This document shows positions 7,053-16,153 of a DNA stretch of 24,185 nt, one piece after another. Every line of letters starts with the position of its first letter. Within the stretch, counting starts at the first letter, position 1. Source of the stretch: CAZJFH01 sp964545205 (GTDB lineage: Bacteria > Pseudomonadota > Alphaproteobacteria > Rhodospirillales > Magnetospirillaceae). The notes below the pieces were generated by a model. That model was given only the letters and a program-made list of their open reading frames with translations, did no database searches and was not told the origin of the DNA. The stretch is taken from the NCBI GenBank assembly GCA_964545205.1, contig CAZJFH010000075.1:1-24185 (forward strand), given 5' to 3'. Made by a program: the position numbers and the translations under genes.

Positions 7053-8735
7053 TCATCCCTCGCCCTCCCAGCCGTAGGCTTCGCGGGCCGCCTTGGGCGA
7101 GACGATGCCGTCGCGGACTTCGCGGGCCAGCAGCTTGCGGTCGCGCTGCTTCGGGTCGCCGTAGCCGCCGCCGCCGCCGGCGATCTGGTGGTAGACGGTG
7201 TCCTTGGGCACGCCGGTGATCAGATCCTTGTTCTTGGGCACGACGCGGGTGCCGTCGGGATAGGTCAGCTCGATCAGGTTGAGCGTGCCGTCGCCGCCGC
7301 CGAACAGGCCGAAGGCCGGTTCGAAGTCGCCGTCGCCGAAGGTCACGAGCTGGGTGTCGGGCGAGCCGATGCGGAACACCGTCTCGACGCCGAGGCCGCC
7401 GCGCCATTTGCCCGGTCCGGCCGAGTCGGTCATGTATTCGTGCTTGACCAGCAGATGCGGCGTCGTCTGCTCGAACATCTCGTAGTCCTGGTCGAGCAGG
7501 CCGCCCGAGGCGTCGATCATGCCGATATGGTCGTAGCCGTCGGTGCCCTGCATGGCGCCCGAGCCGCCCTTCAGGCCCATGAAGCCGATGTCGACGTATT
7601 TCTCGCCCTTGGCCGGGTCGATGCCGGTGGTCAGCGAGCACAGCAGGTTGTTCCAGCCGGCGGTGACGCGATCGGGGATCACGGGCGCCAGGGCGCGGAT
7701 GATGGCGTCGGCGTTGGGCGGGCACAGATGGTTGCCGAAGGTCGTCGCCTTGGGATAGCTGGCGTTGAGGATCGTGCCCTCGGGGATGTCGATCCGCAGC
7801 GGCTGGATCATGCCCTCGTTGTGGGGCATGTCGGGGTTGACCATCTGCAGGAAGGTCAGCACCGTCGCCGAGGCCGAGGAGGTATAGGTGCCGTTGACGA
7901 AGCCGTTGGTCTGGGCGTCGGTCTTGCCGTAGTCGAAGCGGATCGTCTTGTCCTCGACCTCGATGCGCACGCGGATCGTGAACTTGGTGTCGGGATGGCG
8001 GCCGTCGTAATAGACGTAGCCCTCGCCCTCGTAGATGCCGTTGGGGATCTTGGCGATCTCGGCTTCCATCATCTTGCGGGTCGCCTCGAACAGCGCCGCC
8101 TTGTGCGCCTCGAAGCTCTCCAGCCCGTATTTGTTCAAGAGTTCCAGCATGCGCCGCTCGCCGACCGTGCAGGCGCCCATCTGGGCGCGCATGTCGTGCT
8201 GGACGATGTCGAAGCGGATGTTGGCGAAGATCAGGTCCCAGACGTCCTTGCGCAGGCGGCCGCGGTCGTAGACCTTGACCGGCGGGATGCGCAGCGCCTC
8301 CTGCCAGACTTCGGTGGCGTTGGGGTTGTAGCCGCCCGGCACGGCGCCGCCGATGTCGGCCTGGTGGCCCTTGACCGCGGTCCAGGCGACCAGTGTCTCG
8401 CCGAGGAACACCGGCTTGTAGACGGCGACGTCGTTGTTCTGGTTGCCCATCGAGAAGACGTCGTTGTGGAAGATGACGTCGCCGGGATGGATGTCGTCCT
8501 TGAAGTACTCGATGATGTACTTGCAGACGGGCGCCAGCGAGAACGCCAGGATCGGCAGGTTCTCGGTCTGCTCCAGCATGTTGCCGTCGGCATCGTAGAG
8601 GCCGGTGACGAAGTCCTTGGCCTCGCACAGGATCGGCGAGCGCGTCGACTTCTGGACCGAGATGCTCATCTCGTCGGTGATCGACTTGAAGGTCCGCGCG
8701 TAGACGGACAGCAGGATGGGGTCGACGGCGGTCAT
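7053..8735 (-). CDS. hyuB: HyuB-family hydantoinase/carboxylase subunit (N-methylhydantoinase B / acetone carboxylase alpha-like)
   Basis: 560 aa, full length for the HyuB family (hydantoinase B/oxoprolinase, PF02538). Typical stretches include the N-terminal SITDEMSISVQKSTRSPI, HPGDVIFHNDVF, GHQADIGG and the C-terminal AGGGGGYGDP. In this family HyuB works with the ATP-using HyuA partner, either hydrolysing cyclic amides (hydantoins, 5-oxoproline) or, in acetone and acetophenone carboxylases, carboxylating a ketone enolate. Its start overlaps the HyuA stop as ATGA, so the two subunits are translationally coupled. No third (gamma) carboxylase subunit is seen, which favours the hydantoinase/oxoprolinase type, but this is not decisive. 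The actual substrate is unknown; the setting among CoA enzymes suggests a ring-opened or carboxylated intermediate. Confidence 0.9.
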   Translation of the reverse strand: MTAVDPILLSVYARTFKSITDEMSISVQKSTRSPILCEAKDFVTGLYDADGNMLEQTENLPILAFSLAPVCKYIIEYFKDDIHPGDVIFHNDVFSMGNQNNDVAVYKPVFLGETLVAWTAVKGHQADIGGAVPGGYNPNATEVWQEALRIPPVKVYDRGRLRKDVWDLIFANIRFDIVQHDMRAQMGACTVGERRMLELLNKYGLESFEAHKAALFEATRKMMEAEIAKIPNGIYEGEGYVYYDGRHPDTKFTIRVRIEVEDKTIRFDYGKTDAQTNGFVNGTYTSSASATVLTFLQMVNPDMPHNEGMIQPLRIDIPEGTILNASYPKATTFGNHLCPPNADAIIRALAPVIPDRVTAGWNNLLCSLTTGIDPAKGEKYVDIGFMGLKGGSGAMQGTDGYDHIGMIDASGGLLDQDYEMFEQTTPHLLVKHEYMTDSAGPGKWRGGLGVETVFRIGSPDTQLVTFGDGDFEPAFGLFGGGDGTLNLIELTYPDGTRVVPKNKDLITGVPKDTVYHQIAGGGGGYGDPKQRDRKLLAREVRDGIVSPKAAREAYGWEGEG

Positions 8736-10845
8736 GCCTTGCTCCCGTTCAGCGTGGCGGCGACCAGGTCCTCGCGGCCCTTGCGGTAGACGACGAAGGA
8801 GCCGAAGCGGTCGGTGATGCAGTCGTAATTGGCCGAGACGAACACCGCGGTGGTGACCTCCTCGATCATCGCCGGGCCGGCGACGCGGTTGCCGTGGCGC
8901 AGGGCGTGGCCGTCGTAGATCGGCACCTCGCGGAACGCCTTGTCCTCGGGCACGTAGACCGGCCGGCGGCCCTTGAGCGCGTGGGCGGGATCGGGGCCGT
9001 CGCGGTCGAGGGCGCGGAATTCCGGCTTGTCGCTGGCGCCGAGCGCCTGCAGACGCACGTTGATCAGCTCGACCGGCACCTTCTGCTCTTCGAGCGAATA
9101 GCCGAACAGGCGGTTGTGCTCGGCGTGGAAGGCGGCGGCGATCGCCGCGTGGTCACGGGCCTCGAAGGCCGCCCACGGCACCGTGAACGAGACCTCGTGG
9201 TACTGCTTGAGGTAGCGGCAGTCGAACTTGAGGGTCGCGGCGCGGCGCTCGGCCGGGATGCGCTCGGAGTCGAGCAGGCCCGCGCCCTCGGCCTTCATCT
9301 CGGCGACCAGCGCCGCCAGCGCGTCCCAGTCGAGCGCGTCGAGATGGGCGACGAAGGTGCGCACGAAGTCGTGCTTCAGGTCGGCCATCAGCATGCCGAA
9401 TGCGCACAGGATCGACGAGGTCCGCGGCACGATCTGCAGCGGGATCTCGAGCTCGTCGCAGATCAGGCAGGAATGGATCGGCCCGGCGCCGCCGGCGACC
9501 ACCATCGGGAACTCGCGCGGGTCGAAGCCGCGCTTGATGGTGACCTCGCGCACGCCCTGGGCCATGTTGTTGCAGATCACCCGGTACATGCCGGCCGCCG
9601 CCTCCTCCAGCGACATCCCCAGCGGCTCGGCGACATGGGTGGCGATGGCGGTGCGCGCGGCGTCGAGGTCGAGCCGCATCTTGCCGCCGGCGAAGTAGTC
9701 GGCGTTCAGGTAGCCCAGCACCAGATTGGCGTCGGTCGAGCACGGCAGCGCGCCGCCACGGCCGTAGCAGGCCGGCCCGGGATCGGCGCCGCCCGACTGC
9801 GGCCCCATGCGCAAGAGCCCGCCCTCGTCGATCCAGCCGACCGAGCCGCCGCCGGCGCCGATGGTGTGGATGCCCAGCATCGGCAGCGCGATCTTGTAGC
9901 GGCTGATCTCGCCGTCGTTGACCATGATCGGCTGTCCGACGGCGATCGAGGCCTCGAAGCTGGTGCCGCCCATGTCGACGGTGATGCATTTGTCGTGGCC
10001 GTGGCCGCGGGCGTAGAACAGCCCGGCGCCGGGGCCGCCGGCGGGGCCGGACAGCAGCGTCAGCGCCGCCTTGTCGCGCGCCACCTGCGGCGTCATGACG
10101 CCGCCGTTCGACTGCATGATCAGCAGCAGGCCCTTGAAGCCGGCCTCGGACAGCCGCCCGAGGAGCTGGTCGAGATAGCGGCTGAGCTTCGGCCCGACAT
10201 AGGCGTTCAGCACCGTGGTGCTGACGCGGTCGTAGAAGCGGATCGACGGCAGCAGATCCGACGACACGGAGAGATAGGCCTCGGGCAGCTCGGCGCGGAC
10301 CAGTTCGGCGGCCTGACGCTCCTGCTCGGGATTGGCGAACGAGTTCATGAAGCAGATCGCCACCGCCTCGACGCCCTCGCGCTTATAGAGCGCGACGGCG
10401 CCGCGCACGTCGTCGAGGCTCAAGGGCTCGACCGCGGCGCCGTCGCGGTCCAGCCGGCCGCCGACGCCGATGCGCAGGTGGCGGGGGCTGAGCGGCGGCA
10501 CGTTGGTGTAGCGGTTGTTGTACTGCTCCTCGCGGATGCCGCGGCGCATCTCGACCGCGTCGCGCACGCCCCTGGTGGTGATCAGCCCGGTCCTGGCGCC
10601 GGTCAGCGTCAGGGTGGCGTTGGTGGTCACGGTGGTGCCGTGGACGATGGTGTCGATGCGGGCGGCGAAGTCCTCGAGCGACAGCGGCGGCTCCTGCGCC
10701 GCGGCGATCTCGCGCAGGCCCTCGACGACCGCGATCGACGGATCGTGCGGCGTGGACAGGGTCTTGAAGATGCCGGGCTCCTTGCCGTCCTGGCTGACCA
10801 GGAAGTCGGTGAAGGTGCCGCCGACGTCGATGCCGATCTTGAGCG

Positions 10846-10849
<4 letters not shown>
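8732..10849 (-). CDS. hyuA: HyuA-family ATP-dependent hydantoinase/carboxylase subunit
   Basis: 705 aa, full length for the HyuA family. It has the actin/hexokinase-type phosphate-binding motif near the N-terminus (IGIDVGGTFTDF, 5-16), HGTTVTTNA further on, and the second conserved glycine motif DMGGTSFEASI followed by TIGAGGGSVGWID. It probably uses ATP to activate a carbonyl or bicarbonate for the HyuB partner. I place the start at the ATG at 10849 because it forms an ATGA overlap with the ligase stop and begins exactly at the conserved N-terminus; the open frame further upstream overlaps the ligase gene and is not part of this protein. The family covers hydantoinases, 5-oxoprolinases and acetone carboxylases, which cannot be told apart reliably from motifs alone. 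Confidence 0.92.
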
Positions 10850-12393
<1,544 letters not shown>

Positions 12394-12397
12394 TGTT

Positions 12398-12404
12398 TCC
12401 TCCC
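12398..12404 (-). promoter_or_regulatory. Shine-Dalgarno supporting a TTG start of the acyl-CoA ligase
   Basis: Read on the minus strand, GGGAGGA precedes AACA and the TTG start codon. The strong match at normal spacing is the reason to accept the non-ATG start at 12393. Confidence 0.7.
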
Positions 12405-12454
12405 TGATCCGGGCGCATTGGGCGCGCCTTCTGATTCGGTTGGTGCGGTGTTCC

Positions 12455-13660
12455 TTAGGGTTCGCCGACCTCCACCACGACGGCCATCGCGGTATCGCCG
12501 GCGGCGCAGCCGGTGAACAGGCCGCGGCCGCCGCCGCGCAGCGCCAGCTCCTCGATCAGCTCGATGATGCCGCGCACGCCCATCGGCGCCTGGGGATGGC
12601 CCCAGATCAGCGAGCAGCCGTAGTTGTTCATCGCCGCGACGTCGCGGCCGGTGGCCTGGGCGAAGAACAGGTCGTTGACCGCGAACGGGTTGTGGGTCTT
12701 GACCGCGTCCATGTCGGCCAGCGCCAGCCCGGCCATGTCGAGCGCCTGGCGCGCCGCCGGCACCGGCGCCTCGGGCATGAAGGCGCGCTCGGCCCGCGAG
12801 GACCCGAAGCCGCGCAGGCGCACGGCGACGGCGCGATCACGCGACAGCTCGCGCGCCCGCTCCGGCGTGGTGACGATCAGCGCGGCGTTGCCGTCGGCGG
12901 GGTGGGTCTGGCCGCCGAAGGTGACGGTGCCGTCGGGGCGCACCGGCTTCAGCTTGGCCAGACCCTCGGGGGTACTGACGATCAGGCCCTCGTCGCCGTC
13001 GAGCGTGCCGACGGTCTTGCGGAAATTCGGGCTCGGCACCGCGAAGGGCAGGGTCATGAAGCGCTTGAGGAACGCCGCGCCGTCGGCCAGCGCCGCCCGG
13101 TACTGCTCCTGGCGCAGCAGCACCACCTCGTGATGGCGCCCGGTGGAGAAGCCGTGGCGGGCGGCGACGTTCTCGGCCGTCTGCACCATCGCGTGGCAGC
13201 CGAGCGGGTCGCAGGAGAAGTTCTCCATCACCCAGTCCTCGGACGCGCCGGTGCCGCCGGGCCCCTTGGGATTCGGATAATAGAGATGCGGCCCGTTCGA
13301 GGTGCGGTCGCAGGTCACGACAAGCGACGTCGTCGCCAGTCCGCAATCGACCTCCTGCGCCGCCGCCAGCAGCGCGCGGACGCCGGTGGCGCAGGCCTGC
13401 GAGACGGTCGGGCCGCCGACCTCGTCGGCGCCGATCAGCCCGGTCAGCCACGGCAGGCCGTAGAAGGAATGCGGCTGCGGCACGCTGATGCCGAGGACGC
13501 CGTGATCGAAGACGCCGACCGGGATGTCGCGCCGGGCCAGTTCGGCCTTGGCGACATGGGCCGCGAACTCGATCGAGTGCAGGTTGGCGAAGCTGCCCTG
13601 CCAACGGCAGAACGGCGTGCTCCAGTAGGCGCCGTAGGGGATTTCGGCGTTCAGGGACAT
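12455..13660 (-). CDS. Thiolase-family acyltransferase (SCP-x-like)
   Basis: 401 aa, a full-length thiolase fold. The nucleophilic cysteine is Cys90 in SQACATG; the C-terminal active site has His323 in THNPFAVND, His355 in GHPQAPMG, and the second catalytic cysteine Cys385 in TGCAAGDTA. The classical NxNGGAIALGHP is replaced by NNYGCSLIWGHP and the usual CxGGGxGxA by CAAGDTAMA, which places it in the lipid-transfer/SCP-x-like branch rather than among biosynthetic acetoacetyl-CoA thiolases. It would cleave a 3-ketoacyl-CoA of the pathway. No partner DUF35 OB-fold protein, which many members of this branch need, is present in the window. The start at 13660 has a GGAGG at good spacing; the MaoC gene ends 10 bp upstream. 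Confidence 0.88.
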   Translation of the reverse strand: MSLNAEIPYGAYWSTPFCRWQGSFANLHSIEFAAHVAKAELARRDIPVGVFDHGVLGISVPQPHSFYGLPWLTGLIGADEVGGPTVSQACATGVRALLAAAQEVDCGLATTSLVVTCDRTSNGPHLYYPNPKGPGGTGASEDWVMENFSCDPLGCHAMVQTAENVAARHGFSTGRHHEVVLLRQEQYRAALADGAAFLKRFMTLPFAVPSPNFRKTVGTLDGDEGLIVSTPEGLAKLKPVRPDGTVTFGGQTHPADGNAALIVTTPERARELSRDRAVAVRLRGFGSSRAERAFMPEAPVPAARQALDMAGLALADMDAVKTHNPFAVNDLFFAQATGRDVAAMNNYGCSLIWGHPQAPMGVRGIIELIEELALRGGGRGLFTGCAAGDTAMAVVVEVGEP

Positions 13661-13670
13661 CGGGACCTCC

Positions 13671-14102
13671 TCAGGGCAGCGCCACGGTGGCCTGGCCGAT
13701 CAGGGTCTTGTCGCCCTTCTGGTTCTCGGCGGTGATCTCGAGGTCGACCAGCTTCTCGCCGTCCTCCTGGCGCTTGGCGGCGACGACGCCCTTGCAGGTG
13801 ATGACGTCGCCGGGGAAGGCCATGGCCGAGAACCGGGTCGAGAAGCCGCGGATGGCGCGCTGCGGCACCCAGCCGGTCAGCATCTGGCCGAGGAAGGCCA
13901 TCGACAGCATGCCGTGGGCGATCACCCCCGGCAGGCCGCCGTTCCTGGCCGCCTGCTCGTCGAGATGGATCGGGTTGTGGTCGCCCGAGGCGCCGGCGAA
14001 CAGGGCGAGCTGCAGCGGGCCGATCGCCGGCTTGGTCAGCGCCGGGACGGCGTCGCCGACCTGCAGCGACTCCCAGGTCAGGGGCTTGGAGATCGCGGTC
14101 AT
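13671..14102 (-). CDS. MaoC-family (R)-specific enoyl-CoA hydratase/dehydratase
   Basis: 143 aa, a single hotdog fold. The hydratase-2 motif is intact (FAGASGDHNPIHLD), giving catalytic Asp41 and His46, followed by the usual GVIAHGMLSMAFLG helix. It should hydrate an enoyl-CoA, or dehydrate a 3-hydroxyacyl-CoA, between the dehydrogenase and the thiolase steps. Two starts are possible: the ATG at 14114, which would overlap the upstream stop as ATGA and add four residues (MRPD), and the ATG at 14102, which has GAGG six bases before it. I chose the latter for its ribosome-binding site; the difference does not affect the domain. It most likely pairs with the neighbouring FAS1-type protein. Confidence 0.9.
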   Translation of the reverse strand: MTAISKPLTWESLQVGDAVPALTKPAIGPLQLALFAGASGDHNPIHLDEQAARNGGLPGVIAHGMLSMAFLGQMLTGWVPQRAIRGFSTRFSAMAFPGDVITCKGVVAAKRQEDGEKLVDLEITAENQKGDKTLIGQATVALP

Positions 14103-14110
14103 GTCCGGCC

Positions 14111-14554
14111 TCATCCGTTGCGCACGACGATGACGGTGCGCAGGTCGCAGACCGGCGCGTCGTCCTGGTTGCGCAGGTTGGTCTCGGTGACGATGAACAG
14201 CAGGGCGCCGCCCTTCTTCTCGAACATCTCGGCGATGCGCTGGCGGCCGGTGATCACGTCGCCGGCGCAGATGTCGCCGTGATAGGTGAAGGACTGCTCG
14301 CCGTGCACCGACTTGGTCTTGTCGATGCCGAGGTCCTCGAGAACCAGGAACGGCTGCTCGGCGTCCATGGCGATGGTGAAGGGAAAGGTCGGCGGCGCCG
14401 GCAGCGAGCGGTAGCCGGCGGCCTTGGCGGCGTCCTCGTCGGTATAGACCGGATCGTCCTCGCCGATCGCCTTGGCGAACAGCCGCAGGCGCCCTTTCTC
14501 GACCTCGACGGTAAACGGCGGGTACTCCCGGCCGATGAAGGCTGGATCGAGCAT
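14111..14554 (-). CDS. FAS1-type MaoC-like N-terminal dehydratase domain protein
   Basis: 147 aa, the hotdog fold of the N-terminal half of double-hotdog dehydratases (FAS1-like dehydratase domain). At the place of the catalytic Asp-x-Asn-Pro-x-His of active MaoC proteins it has GEDDPVYTDE (31-40), so the His is missing and the subunit probably shapes the acyl-binding tunnel instead of doing chemistry. Known two-part enzymes such as mycobacterial HadAB pair such a subunit with an active MaoC protein, and the adjacent gene encodes exactly that. The first gene of the operon: the start at 14554 has GGGAGGA at good spacing; an in-frame start 42 bp further upstream (14596) lacks such a site and would add a non-conserved leader. 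Confidence 0.88.
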   Translation of the reverse strand: MLDPAFIGREYPPFTVEVEKGRLRLFAKAIGEDDPVYTDEDAAKAAGYRSLPAPPTFPFTIAMDAEQPFLVLEDLGIDKTKSVHGEQSFTYHGDICAGDVITGRQRIAEMFEKKGGALLFIVTETNLRNQDDAPVCDLRTVIVVRNG

Positions 14555-14621
14555 CGCTTCCTCCCTGTCGCGTCCGGATACGTTGCCCGGCCGCATTCGT
14601 ATTGGAGGAAACGCTAGCGGA

Positions 14622-14640
14622 TTTTTACGGTACCGTAAAC
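14622..14640. promoter_or_regulatory. Operator-like palindrome 1
   Basis: TTTACGGTACCGTAAA at 14624-14639 is a perfect 16-bp palindrome with the form TTTACG-N4-CGTAAA. Its centre is 23 bp from that of palindrome 2, about two helical turns, so two dimers could bind the same DNA face. Predicted to overlap the promoter of the catabolic operon. Confidence 0.8.
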
Positions 14641-14644
14641 AGGC

Positions 14645-14664
14645 TTTTTACGGAGGCGTAAAAA
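14645..14664. promoter_or_regulatory. Operator-like palindrome 2
   Basis: TTTTTACG and CGTAAAAA, 8-bp perfect arms around a GAGG spacer. The core TTTACG-N4-CGTAAA is the same as in palindrome 1. It ends 5 bp before the proposed -35 box of the regulator gene. Confidence 0.82.
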
Positions 14665-14669
14665 TCGTG

Positions 14670-14698
14670 TTGCGCGCGGCTGAAGGCGGACATATCTT
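14670..14698 (+). promoter_or_regulatory. Putative sigma-70-type promoter of the TetR gene
   Basis: TTGCGC (14670-14675), a 17-nt spacer and TATCTT (14693-14698). It lies between palindromes 2 and 3, so bound repressor would flank or cover it. Match quality is moderate. Confidence 0.4.
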
Positions 14699-14710
14699 TC
14701 GTAGGAATAA

Positions 14711-14727
14711 TTTTACGCAGGTGTAAG
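14711..14727. promoter_or_regulatory. Operator-like repeat 3 (degenerate)
   Basis: TTTTACG-CAGG-TGTAAG: the left arm equals that of the other two, the right arm keeps only part of it. It lies just downstream of the predicted transcription start of the regulator, where bound protein would block elongation and give negative autoregulation. Confidence 0.6.
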
Positions 14728-14766
14728 TCCGCGCTGCCGCGCGGCGTATCAGGGAAGGCGGGCCGC

Positions 14767-15396
14767 ATGAGCCGACGCACCGAAATCCTTCGCCGCGCCA
14801 CCGAGGTGTTCGAGCGCCAGGGCGTCAACCGCACCTCGATCGAGGATATCGCGAAGGCGGTCGGCATCAAGCGCGAAGCGGTCTACTATTACTTCAAGAG
14901 CAGGGGCGAGATCCTGCTGCGCATCCTGCTGCCGCAGAGTTCGCGGCTGTCGCTCAACCTGCAGATCATCCTGGGCTCGAGCATGAGCAGCCGCGACAAG
15001 CTGACGGCGGCGGTGCGCAACCACCTGGAAAGCTTCAATCCGAACTATCTCGAGATGGCGGTCGCCCTGCGCGAGAAGCACGTCTTCGACGACGAGGAGA
15101 AGCTGGAGGAACTGCGGGTGATCTGGCGCGACTACGACCGCATGTGGGTGCGCCTGGTCGAGGAGGGCCAGGCCGCCGGCGAGTTCGACCCGCGCCTCAA
15201 CCCCAAGGTCGCCGCCTTCGGCCTGCTGGGGATGTGCAATTGGCTGTCGCGCTGGTACGACCCGGCCAAGGAGATCCCGCTCGAGGACGTCATCCACGAC
15301 TACGCCGCGATGGCGCTCAACGGCCTCTCGTGCCGGATGCCTCCGGCCCTCGCGGCGGAGGCCAGCGAGCCCGAACGCACCGCCGGCCCGGCCTGA
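14767..15396 (+). CDS. TetR/AcrR-family transcriptional regulator
   Basis: 209 aa, the only plus-strand gene in the window. The N-terminal helix-turn-helix is standard: ILRRATEVFERQGVNRTSIEDIAKAVGIKREAVYYYFKSR-type spacing, with the recognition helix around residues 35-44. The C-terminal ligand domain ends in a WYDPAKEIPLEDVI-type stretch like the one in CoA-thioester-sensing regulators of the KstR2 type, which suggests, but does not prove, a CoA ester as inducer. It is divergent from the catabolic operon with three shared inverted repeats in between, so it most likely represses that operon and itself. An AAGG lies 8 bases before the ATG. The last 20 residues are Ala/Glu-rich and not conserved. 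Confidence 0.92.
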   Translation: MSRRTEILRRATEVFERQGVNRTSIEDIAKAVGIKREAVYYYFKSRGEILLRILLPQSSRLSLNLQIILGSSMSSRDKLTAAVRNHLESFNPNYLEMAVALREKHVFDDEEKLEELRVIWRDYDRMWVRLVEEGQAAGEFDPRLNPKVAAFGLLGMCNWLSRWYDPAKEIPLEDVIHDYAAMALNGLSCRMPPALAAEASEPERTAGPA

Positions 15397-15415
15397 GCCG
15401 GGGCGGCGCCCGGCT
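15396..15415. terminator. Hairpin at the convergent gene ends (possible bidirectional terminator)
   Basis: AGCCGGG (15396-15402) pairs with CCCGGCT (15409-15415) around GCGGCG, placed between the stop of the TetR gene and the stop of the adaptor gene, which face each other 22 bp apart. A 7-bp GC stem without a T-tract; position argues for termination, sequence only weakly. Confidence 0.5.
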
Positions 15416-15418
15416 TGC

Positions 15419-16144
15419 TCACTCGAACGCCACGTCGCATTCCAGGCCGGCCGGCAGGCGGTGGTCAGGATTGTCCAGCAGCAGCCGCACGCCGAAGGTC
15501 TGGCTCTTGGCGTCGATGACCGGATCGACGATCGCCACCTCGGCGACGTAGCTGCCGCCGACCACCCGCGGCCGCACCGTCGCCGTCATTCCTTGCGCGA
15601 CACGCCCGAACTCGCTGGCCGGCACGATCAGCTCGACATGCAGCGGGTCGATCGAGACCAGCGTCAAGACGTGATCCTCGCCGATCAGCTCGCCGGGCGC
15701 ATGCGTGCGCTCGACGACGATGCCGGAGATCGGGCTGGCGATGGTCTTGAGCTTCAGCTTCTCCTTCGCCTCGCGGAGCTCCAGGACCGAGACCTTGACC
15801 TCGGTCTCCATTTCGTCGCGCTCCTGCGCCGACAGCAGTTCCTTGGCGTAGAGCTCGTTGTTGCGCGCCACCTTGCGGCGGCCGAACTCGACCCGGGCCG
15901 CCGCCAGCTCGACCGCCGCCTGCTCGACGCCGTTCTCGAGCTGGAGCAGCACCTGCCCCTTCTCGACCCTGTCGCCCCGCTCGACGGCGATCGAGCGGAT
16001 CAGGCCCGGTATCGGACTGCCGACCGCGACCCGGGTGTTGGGCTCGATCAGGCAACTGATGCCGTCGCCGTTTTCCATCGCCCATGCCGGCGCGGCCAAT
16101 CCCAGCCCGGCCGCCACGCAAAATGTTCCCAGCTTCGAAACCAT
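15419..16144 (-). CDS. Periplasmic adaptor (HlyD/RND membrane-fusion-type) with signal peptide
   Basis: 241 aa, shorter than usual adaptors (about 350-400). Residues 1-22 form a Sec signal peptide ending AWA-M; there is no lipobox cysteine and no further membrane segment, so the mature protein should be free in the periplasm. Then follow a lipoyl half-motif (PIPGLIRSIAVERGDRVEKGQVLLQLE, split by the hairpin), an alpha-hairpin around residues 73-135, the second lipoyl half (IASPISGIVVERTHAPGELI region) and a beta-barrel with GMTATVRP. Last gene of the secretion-like operon, 9 bp after the SecA-like gene. Probably links the inner-membrane HlyD-type fusions of the operon to an outer-membrane channel not encoded here. 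Confidence 0.85.
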   Translation of the reverse strand: MVSKLGTFCVAAGLGLAAPAWAMENGDGISCLIEPNTRVAVGSPIPGLIRSIAVERGDRVEKGQVLLQLENGVEQAAVELAAARVEFGRRKVARNNELYAKELLSAQERDEMETEVKVSVLELREAKEKLKLKTIASPISGIVVERTHAPGELIGEDHVLTLVSIDPLHVELIVPASEFGRVAQGMTATVRPRVVGGSYVAEVAIVDPVIDAKSQTFGVRLLLDNPDHRLPAGLECDVAFE

Positions 16145-16153
16145 GTGCCCCCG

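Larger units (their letters stand above)
14555..14766. promoter_or_regulatory. Divergent promoter region between the catabolic operon and its TetR-type regulator
   Basis: 212 bp without a gene, clearly AT-richer than the surroundings in its central part. It contains three operator-like inverted repeats (listed separately), one plausible promoter for the regulator, and a weaker candidate for the operon: on the minus strand TTTACG, a 17-nt spacer and TAGCGT, with the -35-like hexamer inside operator 1. The layout is that of a TetR repressor controlling itself and a divergent operon. Confidence 0.75.
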
